DNA from: Iris pallida
Lineage: Eukaryota > Streptophyta > Magnoliopsida > Asparagales > Iridaceae
Length of the DNA: 64,000 nt
Reading direction: 5' to 3'
Assembly (NCBI GenBank): GCA_029216955.1
Contig: JANAVB010002199.1
Coordinates: 13,819,417 to 13,883,416, forward strand
Made by a program: the position numbers and the translations under genes. Below, in pieces: positions 10,404 to 19,866 of the stretch (position 1 is its first letter; each line of letters opens with the position of its first letter). The notes below the pieces were generated by a model that ran no database searches, had not been told where the DNA came from, and saw only the letters and a list, made by a program, of their open reading frames with translations.

Positions 10404-11115
10404 TGTCAAGCCCCAGAACCAGAATACTGGAGAGCAGGGGAATGACTCAGCCAGCTACGTATTACGGGTAGATGAATACCGTATAATACGATCAATGATG
10501 TCTAAAAGACAAGGGGGTGCATACTACATGAAAGTCTCGCTATGGTCACTTCACATCTATTGTCTCAATCATTCAAACAAGAAACAGAAATAGAGAACAT
10601 GTAAGATAAAGCAGTAAGGCGTCCCAAACGCTCAGTCAAAATGTTCTTGATATCTGGCTTTACAAAACATAGCCAGATGATGTAGCAAAGTATACACAAT
10701 TTTTATCAGCTGCAGTCTGACTTAATTACAATTATGCAAAAGTAAGTGCAAGATAATCCGACTAACATGTCGGTGCCAAACGGCAAAGTATAAAGTAAAT
10801 AACAAAATGAGCGAGGAGGTAAGGAACCCACTCGAGTCCTCCTGCGATCATCCCTCTAGTATTGACCATCTTGGAGGTAGAGATAAGCTGAGTCCTCGGA
10901 AACCGGCTCTAAATCTGGCCATGCAAAACCAGAGAGGTTAGACCTCTAATAGCAAGTACCGCAAGGAAGCACGATATGAGACATTAAACCAGTAATTAAG
11001 AGAATATAATAATAGATCTCTGCTTGCTACTGGGATTCACATAACATCACGACACTTCGAACCAACCTCCCAACCAAACAAGGACAGAAGTTGGCCCGTC
11101 ATGTCCTGATGCTCT
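10404..11115 (-). repeat. Truncated 5' LTR (712-bp stub)
   Basis: Matches the first 712 bases of the full LTR at 2057, up to GATGCTCT, then stops abruptly. The start has TGTCAAG instead of TGTCACG. In element orientation only the promoter-distal U5 end survives, so U3, the candidate TATA box and the minisatellite are gone. The candidate leader ATG (10869-10867) is still inside the stub. Confidence 0.9.
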
Positions 11116-11556
11116 AATTTTCTATTTTGTTTCGCTCACTCTATTGTAAAATTATTCTTTTGAGGCGTTTAGCCGACGAGCACCTGTTAGCTCGATGCAC
11201 TTTACTTACTGTCTGCCTACGGGCTGTAAACATGATTAACAAATCCTACGGTTGATCATGTATGACTTAACTCTTGCTAGTCCTAGCATTTTGTACGACT
11301 AGCTTCATGATCAGCTGATATGTAATATTTGGGACGCATTTTATTGTATATTGGTGGTCAAACATCTTGTGATTATATTAGTTGGTTGAGATTGAGACAA
11401 TAGGATAATTTATGACCTTAAGAGACTGATGGCTTGTAGATAAACCCTCACATATCTAGACAGCCGTGACCGTATGGTGAGATGGATTCCATTTCTTTAT
11501 ACGTAGCTGGCTATGTCTGCCCCCGCTCTCCAGTATTCTGGTTCTGGGGCGTGACA
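11116..11556 (+). repeat. Terminal part of a diverged, oppositely oriented relative of the LTR
   Basis: The last 32 bases (11525-11556) are the exact reverse complement of the family LTR start and end GGGGCGTGACA. Further in, similarity is patchy (TACGTAGCTGGCT, GATTGAGACAATA), so this is a sister subfamily rather than the same one. What follows (GGAATGCATG) is not a PBS, so it is the outer end of a 3' or solo LTR. It faces the LTR stub directly. Confidence 0.75.
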
Positions 11557-12247
11557 GGAATGCATGATTTGTCCTACTTGTCAAACTATTTTCAGTTGAT
11601 ATAAGCCATAAAAAATTGCTATATTGACAAAGCAGGTGTCTAATAAACCAGTTGGACAAGAAAATGCAATAAAAACTCAACAGTAGATTTCCTGGTTGTA
11701 GATGAAAACATACATCATAAAAAGAAAAGCAAAAGTCCAATTGCTATTAAGTGGACCAGTAGCTTACACTCAGTTTTCAATAAACTAAGTGGACTATTTC
11801 CAAAAGATTGCCAGTATAGGTGAAAACAGCAGAAGTGCAGTAATAATGACACTACCTGACACGACATACTAACAAGGTAAGGAAGCCCAAAGAAAGAAGA
11901 AGAAGGGAGCCCAAAAGAAAGAAGAAGAAGGGGGGGTGTTGCGGGATTCATACTTCAAGGCCAAAGAACTATCTACATGTTGATTTTCATCATAACTAAA
12001 TATAAAAAATGTATGTTTCAACTTTAAACCAGAGTAATCCAGCATATTCTTTGTTTCTTATCTCTCTTCCTAAATTTTGAAACTTCCCTAACCTCTCTCT
12101 TCTCCAATCACAAGTATTTTATTACCAAGTGCCCTACTAAAGTGTCCAAACACAAATTTTCATAGCATTGTTATCATGGCAAAGGACAAGTCATGTTTGA
12201 GTTACATGGTTTTTACTTACTACTTGAATTTGAGAAGAACTTGTATT

Positions 12248-12829
12248 CATAGTTATTAAGGCGCAAGTGGCACCATGAAGCAAAGGACCTTCAGTACTGA
12301 AGTGCGACACGCAAGGGGAATAGGGTAAGCCTCATAAAGGCGAAGCGTACACTTATTCAAACTTATATAAATATTTCTATAAATCATGTAACAAATATTA
12401 CTTATAAGCAAATGAATACTAACTTATTGATGATTTAGTGCTTTATATTGAAATATCACAGAGGATATTCAGGATTCAAGCACACTTATTCAAAGGATGC
12501 CCGGGGCTGTCTTTTAGTTTTTACACAATAATGTAACTAATCATGTTTTAATATTTTAGTTGAACAAAATAGGCAATAACATACTAATACTCTAATAGAG
12601 GTACCAAGAATCCAAATTAAAAAAGGAAAATTAAATTAGAACTTACCTTCACAGGGTCAGTAAAAAAAGTAAAAATAACATATAAAAGTAGAATATGTAT
12701 GAAGCGTCTCAAATGAGCTTGAATCTTGCCAAGAGGCATGGCCATGAAGGGAGCCTCGTAACACCAACATTAAGGCATTAACGGATGAACCATGTGAGCC
12801 TTGCGCCTGAAGTGCGCTTTTAAACTATG
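12248..12829 (+). repeat. MITE-like repeat with degenerate inverted ends (left copy)
   Basis: It begins CATAGTTATTAAGGCGC and ends GCGCTTTTAAACTATG, giving imperfect terminal inverted repeats of about 16 bases. Its last 400 bases resemble 60360-60795 (TCAAATG-GCTTGAATCTTGCCAAG, GAAGGGAGCCT, ACATTAAGGCATTAA). I could not find a convincing target-site duplication, so a hAT-like origin is only a guess. Confidence 0.45.
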
Positions 12830-13500
12830 TTTCTATCTATTTTGTCTATTTGTGTTCAGTCATGATTGATGTGGGCAAGTACTTCTTTTGTTTGGTTTAG
12901 GATTTGTCTGTATCAGAGAAGTAGTTTCTTGATACCTGATTGAAAAGTTAATCTTGATGGCCAAGACTGTATTGCTATTTAAAAAGTTTTTTCTTGGTGG
13001 CCATGTCTCTATAGTTAGATAAGAAATGTACTCAAAACCTTTTGGATTTGGATGGAAGGTGTTTTTGCTTAATCTATTAGAGATGCATGAGGAATACAGA
13101 GGGGTAAGCCCAAAACCTAGCCATAAATTTCATCTTCCCTCTTCTATGTTTCTTCATACCTATGTTGCACCGATACAGATACAACAATACACAGGAAGAG
13201 ACAGGGGCACAGATATGGCACCTAGTTTGTTGTAACTAGGTATCCGGATTGTGTCCGATACGTGGTTAACACGAAAAGGCTCAAATTTTTAGAGTGCATG
13301 TGCTTCCTTGGTTGCTACCATATAACTGATTTCTCCCTTATTTGTTGCCACCGACACATCAAGCCTACCTTTTCTCCTTGTTGTAGAATCCATCCTGACG
13401 TGCTGCCTGCCCGCGGCAGCCACCAGACTGCCAACACCGTATCTAGGGTTTGTTGATGATTGTAGTTGTTAGTCTCGAAACAAGATCTATATGGAAGAAC

Positions 13501-13595
13501 AATCAGAGACAGACCTACAAACAAGTTTGCTCTGTTCTGAGTAACGATCAGAGACATAGACTTCCTGCAAACTAGTTTGCTCTCTGTTCTGAGTT
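13501..13595. repeat. Short tandem duplication, about 45-47 bp unit
   Basis: ATCAGAGACA... TTTGCTCT...GTTCTGAGT occurs twice in tandem, at 13502 and 13547. The right copy of the segment (36344 onward) has two more bases (CTCTCT versus CTCT) in the first unit. Confidence 0.6.
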
Positions 13596-14904
13596 ATAGG
13601 ACTTCGGAGATATATGTGCAAACAAGCTTGCACAAAAGAACCTCAAGCCAACTGGTGTAAGCCCCCTAAATTTTAGGGCTCTTTTAAAAAAATGAATTAT
13701 TTTTCATAAATAATTTTATTTGATCATTAAATGTACCTTTCCGTTACTTTGATTTTTGGAGCGCCAGGGATGTCAATCTCTCGGAACTTCCTTCATGAGT
13801 TTTGTAGTAGGCAAGATTATCTTCATTATGATATATCATGTCCCACTCAGACTTGTCCCCTTACATTCTATTTACCTCGCACAACTTTTTCGTCAATTTA
13901 GGCCATTGGACCATCTCCCGTAAACTTGACCTAACTTCCAATATTATTTTGGGGCTCAACATCGATCCAACCTAATCGACCCAATATATGGCTTTGACCT
14001 ATTTTGAAACTACTGCACACATGCCAAGGGTGTGCCATTCAATTGAGTTCCCTTGTGCAATTTATTTTTAAATGACACACGAGACCCAGTTAATAAACTC
14101 TTGGAGTATATTTCGGTTCGATAAACCCTACTGTCTCCAAACTAGGTCGACGAGCCTTGGTAAAGTCTATGTAGGTTGCCATGACCAAGTGGAGTCATTC
14201 TAAATTTACTTTTGGATGTGTTAAGCGAAATAGGTTAAATCCAATTTTGTTTATATATTTATTATATTTATAGTAGCATAATACCATATTATATTGCCTT
14301 AGTCATGGTTAAGTTGAGATGTATATCGACTAGGAATTGTGGCGAGCAGTGTAGTAGTGGGCCTTGACTAGTGTGTTAGCCATGCTAAGGAAAGCCTAAC
14401 CATAGCGGTGTCCCAACTAGAAAAACTAGTCAAAGTTGTGACTTGACCCCTATAGATGATTTAATTAGTCAATTAGTAAGACTTTTGATTTTTAGGAGAC
14501 CCGGTTGCGCTAACTAGCCCAGACGTGACCCGAGCCAAATCCAAACCCATGTAGACAGACATTACGTCCAAAAACGTCCATGTAGCGTATATTTTATATA
14601 CGTTTTGTAAGTTATTTTAAATTGTCCAAATCATTCTTTACCATAGCAATATTATCGATCTTCCTATGGGCTAACCTAGATGTATATGCAAGTATAAATA
14701 CACCCTTGATGTACTAACATCAACCGTTTATAGGTATATTAGTTTTATGGGTCCTAGCCCATACTATTAGTCTATCGCTTAAACAAAAACACCTAGTAGG
14801 TTCCATCCTTACAGGAAACCCAAACCATACTATGTGATGAACTTCCCTAACCAAGACGCCCAAGGCCTCTCTCTACTTGCACAGACCCGGTCTCTCATCC
14901 TCCA

Positions 14905-14911
14905 TATATAA
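14905..14911 (+). promoter_or_regulatory. Candidate TATA box in the older LTR
   Basis: TATATAA, followed about 50-100 bases later by a pyrimidine-rich leader and an AACCCTAA telo-box-like motif at about 15015. A second candidate, TATAAATA, lies at 14693. Position and leader are the only evidence. Confidence 0.3.
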
Positions 14912-15840
14912 CAAACAACTCCTTCATGAATAACCTAGCCGCACACATGGTTTTCCTCCATGCTGCTTCTTCTCCTCCTCTTCATCATTCCAAGGCCTAA
15001 AAAAAAAAATACATAACCCTAATTCTCTTCTCCTTCCTCCTTCTTAATGGCGAAGCCATTACTGCTGTTGCTGCTGCTGTGGGTGCTCTCAGCTGCCCCT
15101 GGCTGGCCGCCGCGCCGTCGCCACTTATCACCCCGCGCACCACCGTCCGACACCCCCTGATCGCCTCGCGAACCACCCTGCGTAACACCACCATGGCAGT
15201 GCGCGCCCACGCGTGCAGCACTAGTACAGCGCAGTCGCTGTGTTGTCCGACTCGGTGGTCTAGGCGTGGTCATGCCCTGCCACCGTGCACCGGCGACCTC
15301 CACGCGCCACCGGCGACCACCAGCGCCCCACCCTAGCACGTCCCTGCTCTTCCGGTGATCGCAGGAAGTCGATTTCGACTTCAGAGTCGAAATTCCCGTC
15401 GAGGACGTCAAAAATCGGATCTCGAGGCAGCGACTTCGTGCACGTTTGTCGAGAAATCAGATCGTTGGATCGTCGAACTCTCTTCTCCATTGCAATCTCG
15501 GTATATATCCTTCGCTCACCTAAAATTTCAACCGTTAATTGGATCGTTTGATAGATCAAAACTGGCCACCAAGTGGACCGCTTAAATTATATTATTTTTG
15601 GACAGTTTCATGGAGCCAACTTCGCGGATTTGTTTCTCTCGTCGAAGCTCCGGTCGACGAACCACCAACTCCGCAGCACGCGGTATAACCACATTCGTGC
15701 CATAAAAATTCCAGCTTCATAGGATGGCGTTTGGTGGTTGAAATCAATGTCAAAGTTGGCCTCTCAAAACTGTAATTTTCAACTTGCAAAATTCTAATTT
15801 TGGACTCGGAACTTCGGATTCCAATTCCTACGCCACTAGT

Positions 15841-16250
15841 GGACTCGTGGCGTCGTTCTGGCAAAAATTGATATATAATTTACTGAGTTTGGAGCAAAGT
15901 GGCCCCGACACGCATTTTGGTGCAAATTGGGTCCCTTTGTCGAGTCAATGGGTCATTTTGAGATCGACCCATCTGAATCCAATTCTGGATATACTGTTGG
16001 GTTCGTATCGTCATTCTGAACTCGTTGACATATAATTGCTAGATTTAGATAACTTTGGCTCAGCACGTTTTCGTGCAAACCAGGTCCCAAGGTCCAGGTC
16101 AACGGATCATTTTGAGACCGACTCATCGGAATCCAATTTCGGATATAGTGTTGGGTCCGTATCCTCATTCTGGACTCGTGGACATATAATTTGCTAGGTT
16201 TAGATGACTTGCATCCTGGCACGTTTTTCGGTACAAAGCGGATCCAATGG
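15841..16250 (+). repeat. Degenerate tandem repeats of about 155-177 bp in the older LTR
   Basis: Units start with GGACTCGTGG-like sequence at 15841, 16018 and 16172. Each then has ATATAATTTGCTAGRTTTAGAT-like and GGCACGTTTT-like blocks. Homologous units are at 38704-39115. Confidence 0.65.
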
Positions 16251-16521
16251 CGTACATATTTTGGTCCAAAATTACCATTTTGCCCATGTATCCACATTAG
16301 ACTTATGGATAGACTATTCCAGCTAATTTGACCATTCTGGACACGTTGGTGATGTTTGTTTCATCATCCGACGACGTCTGTAGATTTTTCTTTATGTATC
16401 ACCCTTAATTATAATTAATTCTTATTATGTTCGTATTTCGGAATCCGCACGTCAAAACTGAGATCAGTCGATTCGAGTGATCTCGCATCGCTGAAATTGA
16501 CTTAGTTGACCATGTGGATCG

Positions 16522-16526
16522 CCACG
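16522..16526. other. Target-site sequence CCACG left of the middle array
   Basis: CCACG precedes the LTR start. The matching right-hand CCACG is not next to this array (it ends in an LTR stub at 33952) but at 58945-58949, beyond E2. This fits a chimeric origin of the middle array. Confidence 0.8.
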
Positions 16527-17822
16527 TGTCACGCCCCAGAACCAGAATACTGGAGAGCGGGGGAATGACTCAGCCAGCTACGTATTACGGGTAGATGAAT
16601 ACCGTATAATACGATCAATGCTGTCTAAAAGACAAGGGGGTGCATACTACATGAAAGTCTCGTTATGGTCACTTCACATCTACTGTCTCAATCATTCAAA
16701 TAAGAAACAGAAATAGAGAACATGTAAGATAAAACAGTAAGGCGTCCCAAACGCTCAGTCAAAATATTCTTGATATCTGGCTTTACAAAACATAGCCAGA
16801 TGATGTAGCAAAGTATACACAATTATTATCAGCTGCAGTCTGCCTTAATTACAATTATGCAAAAGTAAGTGCAAGACAATCCGACTAACATGTCGGTGCC
16901 AAACGGCAAAGTATAAAGTAAATAACAAAACGAGCGGGGAGGTAAGGAACCCACTCGAGTCCTCCTGCGATCATCCCTCTAGTATTGACCATCTTGGAGG
17001 TAGAGGTAAGCTGAGTCCTCGGGAACCGGCTCTAAATCTGGTCATGCAAAACCAGAGAGGTTAGACCTCTAATAGCAAGTACCGCAAGAAAGTACGATAT
17101 GAGACATTAAACCAGTAATTAAGAGAATTAATAATAGATCTCTGCTTGCTACTGGGATTCACATAACATCACGACACTTCGAACCAACCTCCCAACCAAA
17201 CAAGGACAGAAGTTGGCCCGTCATGTCCTGATGCTCTGATCATCTCAGTTAGGTAACAGAGTATGTACAATACACAAACAAATCAACTTAAACGGCCATC
17301 CTACTCCTACGGCTTACTACGTGAGTCCCAAGTTATCCTGGAATTTTGCAATAAAGATTTCTCAGTTCTTACTAGGACAAGCAAGGCTAGCGATCCAATC
17401 AATCAATTGCGCCAATCATGAATTAGACGAGTCCCAGCAGGACGCCCGTCATCAATATACAATATATAATAAATAGTATAACCAGATACCGCTCCATGCC
17501 CGTGTGGCAGGTTTGCAGTATCTGTGGGGACCAGCCGGCCTGTCGGGCACTACTAGTCCCAAGAGGGCTGCCATGTAAGAACTCGGGAATCCATTCTCTC
17601 CATGCAATCATTATTTTTATTTAACTTAATAGTCTCTACGTTGAGTGAAATCCCATGCCGTGGATCATGGTCATTCGGAATGAGTACTTTCGTACGGGGT
17701 ACGATATGCACAACTCTACAACGATGCCCGTGCGGTTAGGTTGTAGGTCTTACATAGCGTAATGCAACAATCCAAACTAACCACGGAACAATCATGCCTT
17801 GACCATAAAGTACACATGCTTC

Positions 17823-17829
17823 TTTTATA
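17823..17829 (-). promoter_or_regulatory. Candidate TATA box, LTR a of the middle array
   Basis: TATAAAA on the minus strand at the position equivalent to 3357-3363. Confidence 0.4.
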
Positions 17830-18030
17830 GTAAAATAAATAAATAAATGAATTGAAGCCTGCATATGTGCCTGTATGTCAATATTCAGGATTGGCCAATC
17901 GATTTCAAATATGAACGTGTCTTATTCTATTTAATTCAATAAGACGACTAGCCAGTCTCTTAGTTCCATCTAGGAACGCATGATCAATAATTAATCAAGA
18001 TAACAATCAATGTTAATTAATGCCAAATTC

Positions 18031-18974
18031 GGGAAATAAATATTGGGAAATAAATAATGATTGGGAAATAAATAATCTCATGAGCCGTGGAAAATGAATG
18101 GGAAATAAATAATCTCATGCGCTGTGGGAAATGATTGGAAATAAATAATCTCATGCGCTGTGGGAAATGATTGGGGAATAAATAAATCTCATGCGCTGTG
18201 GGGAATGTTTGGGAAATAAAGAATCTCATGCGCCTGAGGAATGATTGGGAAATAAATAATATCATGCACTGTAGGAAAGGTTGGGAAATAAATAATATCA
18301 TGCGCTGTGGGAAAGGTTGGGAAATAATAATATCATGCGCCTGAGGGAAATGATTGGGAAATAAATAATATCATGCGCCTGAGGGAAATGATTGGGAAAT
18401 AAATAATATCATGCGCTGAGGAATAAGATTGGGAAATAAATAATCTCATGCGCCTGAGGAATGATATTCTTATGCGGCTGTGAGATGAGATTGGAAAATA
18501 AATAATCCATGCGCCTGAGGAATGAGATTGGGAATAAATAAACTCATGCGCTGTGGGAATGCGGCTGTGAGATGAGATTGGGAAATAAATAATCCATACG
18601 CCTGAGGAATGAGATTGGGAAATAAATAAACTCATGCGCTGTGGGAATGCGGCTGTGAGATGAGATTGGGAAATAAATAATCCATGCGCTCGAGGAATGA
18701 GATTGGGAAATAAATAACTCATGAGCTGTGGGAATGTGGCTGTGAGATGAGATTGGGAATAAATAATCCATGCGCTGAGGAATGAGATTGGGAAATAAAT
18801 AATCTCATGCGCCTGAGGATGAGATTGGGAAATAAATAATCTCATGCGCCTGAGGAATGAGGTTGAAAATAAATAATCCATGCGCCTGAGGAATGAGATT
18901 GGAAAATAAATAATCTCATGCGCCTGAGGAGTAAGATTGGGAAATAAATAATCTCATGCGCCTGAGGAATGAGA
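18031..18974. repeat. 38-bp minisatellite, LTR a of the middle array
   Basis: About 944 bp, the longest array in the window. Many units lack single bases (AATAATAATATC, GGAATAAATAA), which is not seen at this density elsewhere. Confidence 0.88.
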
Positions 18975-19698
18975 TTCTTATGCGGCTGTGTGCGGCTGGG
19001 ACTGTTCTTCTTCTCCGAATTTCTGAGAACAGAACCATGGAAGAGAACCATGGAAGCCATTGCTTCCAAGCTCCATAAATCCTTCATCCCAAGCCCAAAT
19101 ATGGACTTCCATAGGTCAAAATTGGGTAGAACGAAATTCTCTACAACATGGAACCATCAAAACTTGAAGATAACAAAGTTTACTAGATCAAAACCTAAGA
19201 AATCCGAAAATGTAACAAACTTAGATCTACAACAAATCAGCCATGGAAATTGAAAATGCTAAGTACTAAAGAGGCTTAGAATCAAGTAAGGAGGATGATG
19301 GAACAATAATAATGGGGATCCATCAAGAAGCAAGTTGGCACTTGCCTTGCTCTCCTAGGTTGGTGGGAGAGTTATGAGGAAGAAGAAAATAAATGAGAAG
19401 AAGTAATGAAGAGAGAGAAAGGGTTTGGGGCTTTTAAATGAAGGAGTGGTGGTAGGTGGGGGGTTTATTTCGGTTCATGATGAACCAACATAATTAAACC
19501 AATCTGAGCTGAACCCATAGCAAAGCTGAAGCAGAGTATAAAAGCAGAAAGTAAAGTGCAGAAATAAAATTGCAGAAAATTAATTAACATAAAATTAAAG
19601 GAATTTAAATACAGAGCAATACATGATAAATATAAAATATTTACATTTAAACAGTACATGCATTCTAAAAATACGTATTCTGGGAATGGGAAGTGACA

Positions 19699-19712
19699 TC
19701 TCTACCCTCCTT
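19699..19712 (-). other. Polypurine tract, region a of the middle array
   Basis: AAGGAGGGTAGAGA on the minus strand, abutting the LTR end. Confidence 0.85.
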
Positions 19713-19866
19713 AGAAAAATTTCGTCCTCGGAATTTCAAATCCAAGCATGATAGAAACATCAGAGCTGAACTACTCTAGGTATAAGCAATTTAAGTAAGC
19801 AATCATTCTACAATGTCAATAGTATGTAACATATCTATGTTGAACATTCTACGATACCAAGCAATT

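Larger units (their letters stand above)
1..11115 (-). mobile_element. Chromovirus array E1 (partial): int a remnant, LTR, int b, 5' LTR stub
   Basis: Ty3/gypsy chromovirus on the minus strand, so its 5' end lies at high coordinates. Order from right to left: 712-bp LTR stub, PBS, gag, pol, PPT, full LTR, PBS, gag and the start of pol of a second internal region cut by the window edge. One LTR is therefore shared by two consecutive internal regions. The left end and its target-site duplication are outside the window, and the right end is truncated, so no TSD can be assigned to this array. Confidence 0.85.
11557..13655. other. Flanking AT-rich DNA without recognisable genes (left copy)
   Basis: Apart from the MITE-like repeat at 12248-12829, a purine-rich duplicated stretch near 11880-11937 (AAAGAAGAAGAAGG twice) and a short tandem duplication at 13501-13595, I see no gene, RNA or complete transposon. 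Short ORFs here have no recognisable motif. The right copy is 34394-36500. Confidence 0.5.
13656..16526 (+). repeat. Left part of an older LTR interrupted by the chromovirus (left copy)
   Basis: It begins TGTAAGCCCCCTAAATTTTAGGGC, which looks like the start of a Del/Tekay-type LTR. It contains TATA-like sequences, a CT-rich leader (about 14960-15050), a GC-rich segment (15080-15360) and tandem repeats. It ends at the CCACG target site. In the undivided older LTR the sequence would continue at 58950. No matching right end or TSD was identified, so the class is inferred. Confidence 0.5.
1..17500. repeat. Direct segmental duplication, left copy
   Basis: This stretch recurs at 22840-40373. It starts inside internal region a, runs through LTR b, internal b, the LTR stub, the inverted LTR end and the flank, and ends inside the next LTR. 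I compared long stretches by eye. Nearly all differences are one- or two-base indels, for example four A versus three A near 75/22914 and four C versus three C near 1857/24696. The left end lies outside the window. Confidence 0.9.
16527..19698 (-). repeat. LTR a of the middle array (3172 bp)
   Basis: TGTCAC to GTGACA. It follows the E2 LTR at 39396 without substitutions in the first 970 bases or so, then diverges from it. Several single-base deletions relative to all other copies (near 17107, 17312, 17367, 17390 and within the minisatellite) suggest consensus errors. Confidence 0.92.

Noticed and set aside
10404..11556. A single 1.15-kb transposon with 32-bp terminal inverted repeats
   Set aside because: The left half is exactly the family LTR placed next to a PBS, so the inverted ends are explained by two LTR pieces meeting head to head.
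15048..15350. GC-rich ORF with a leucine-rich, signal-peptide-like start (and its antisense ORFs)
   Set aside because: In the right copy (37901 onward) small indels change the frame and remove the Leu run, and the segment lies in the inferred R-U5 of an older LTR.
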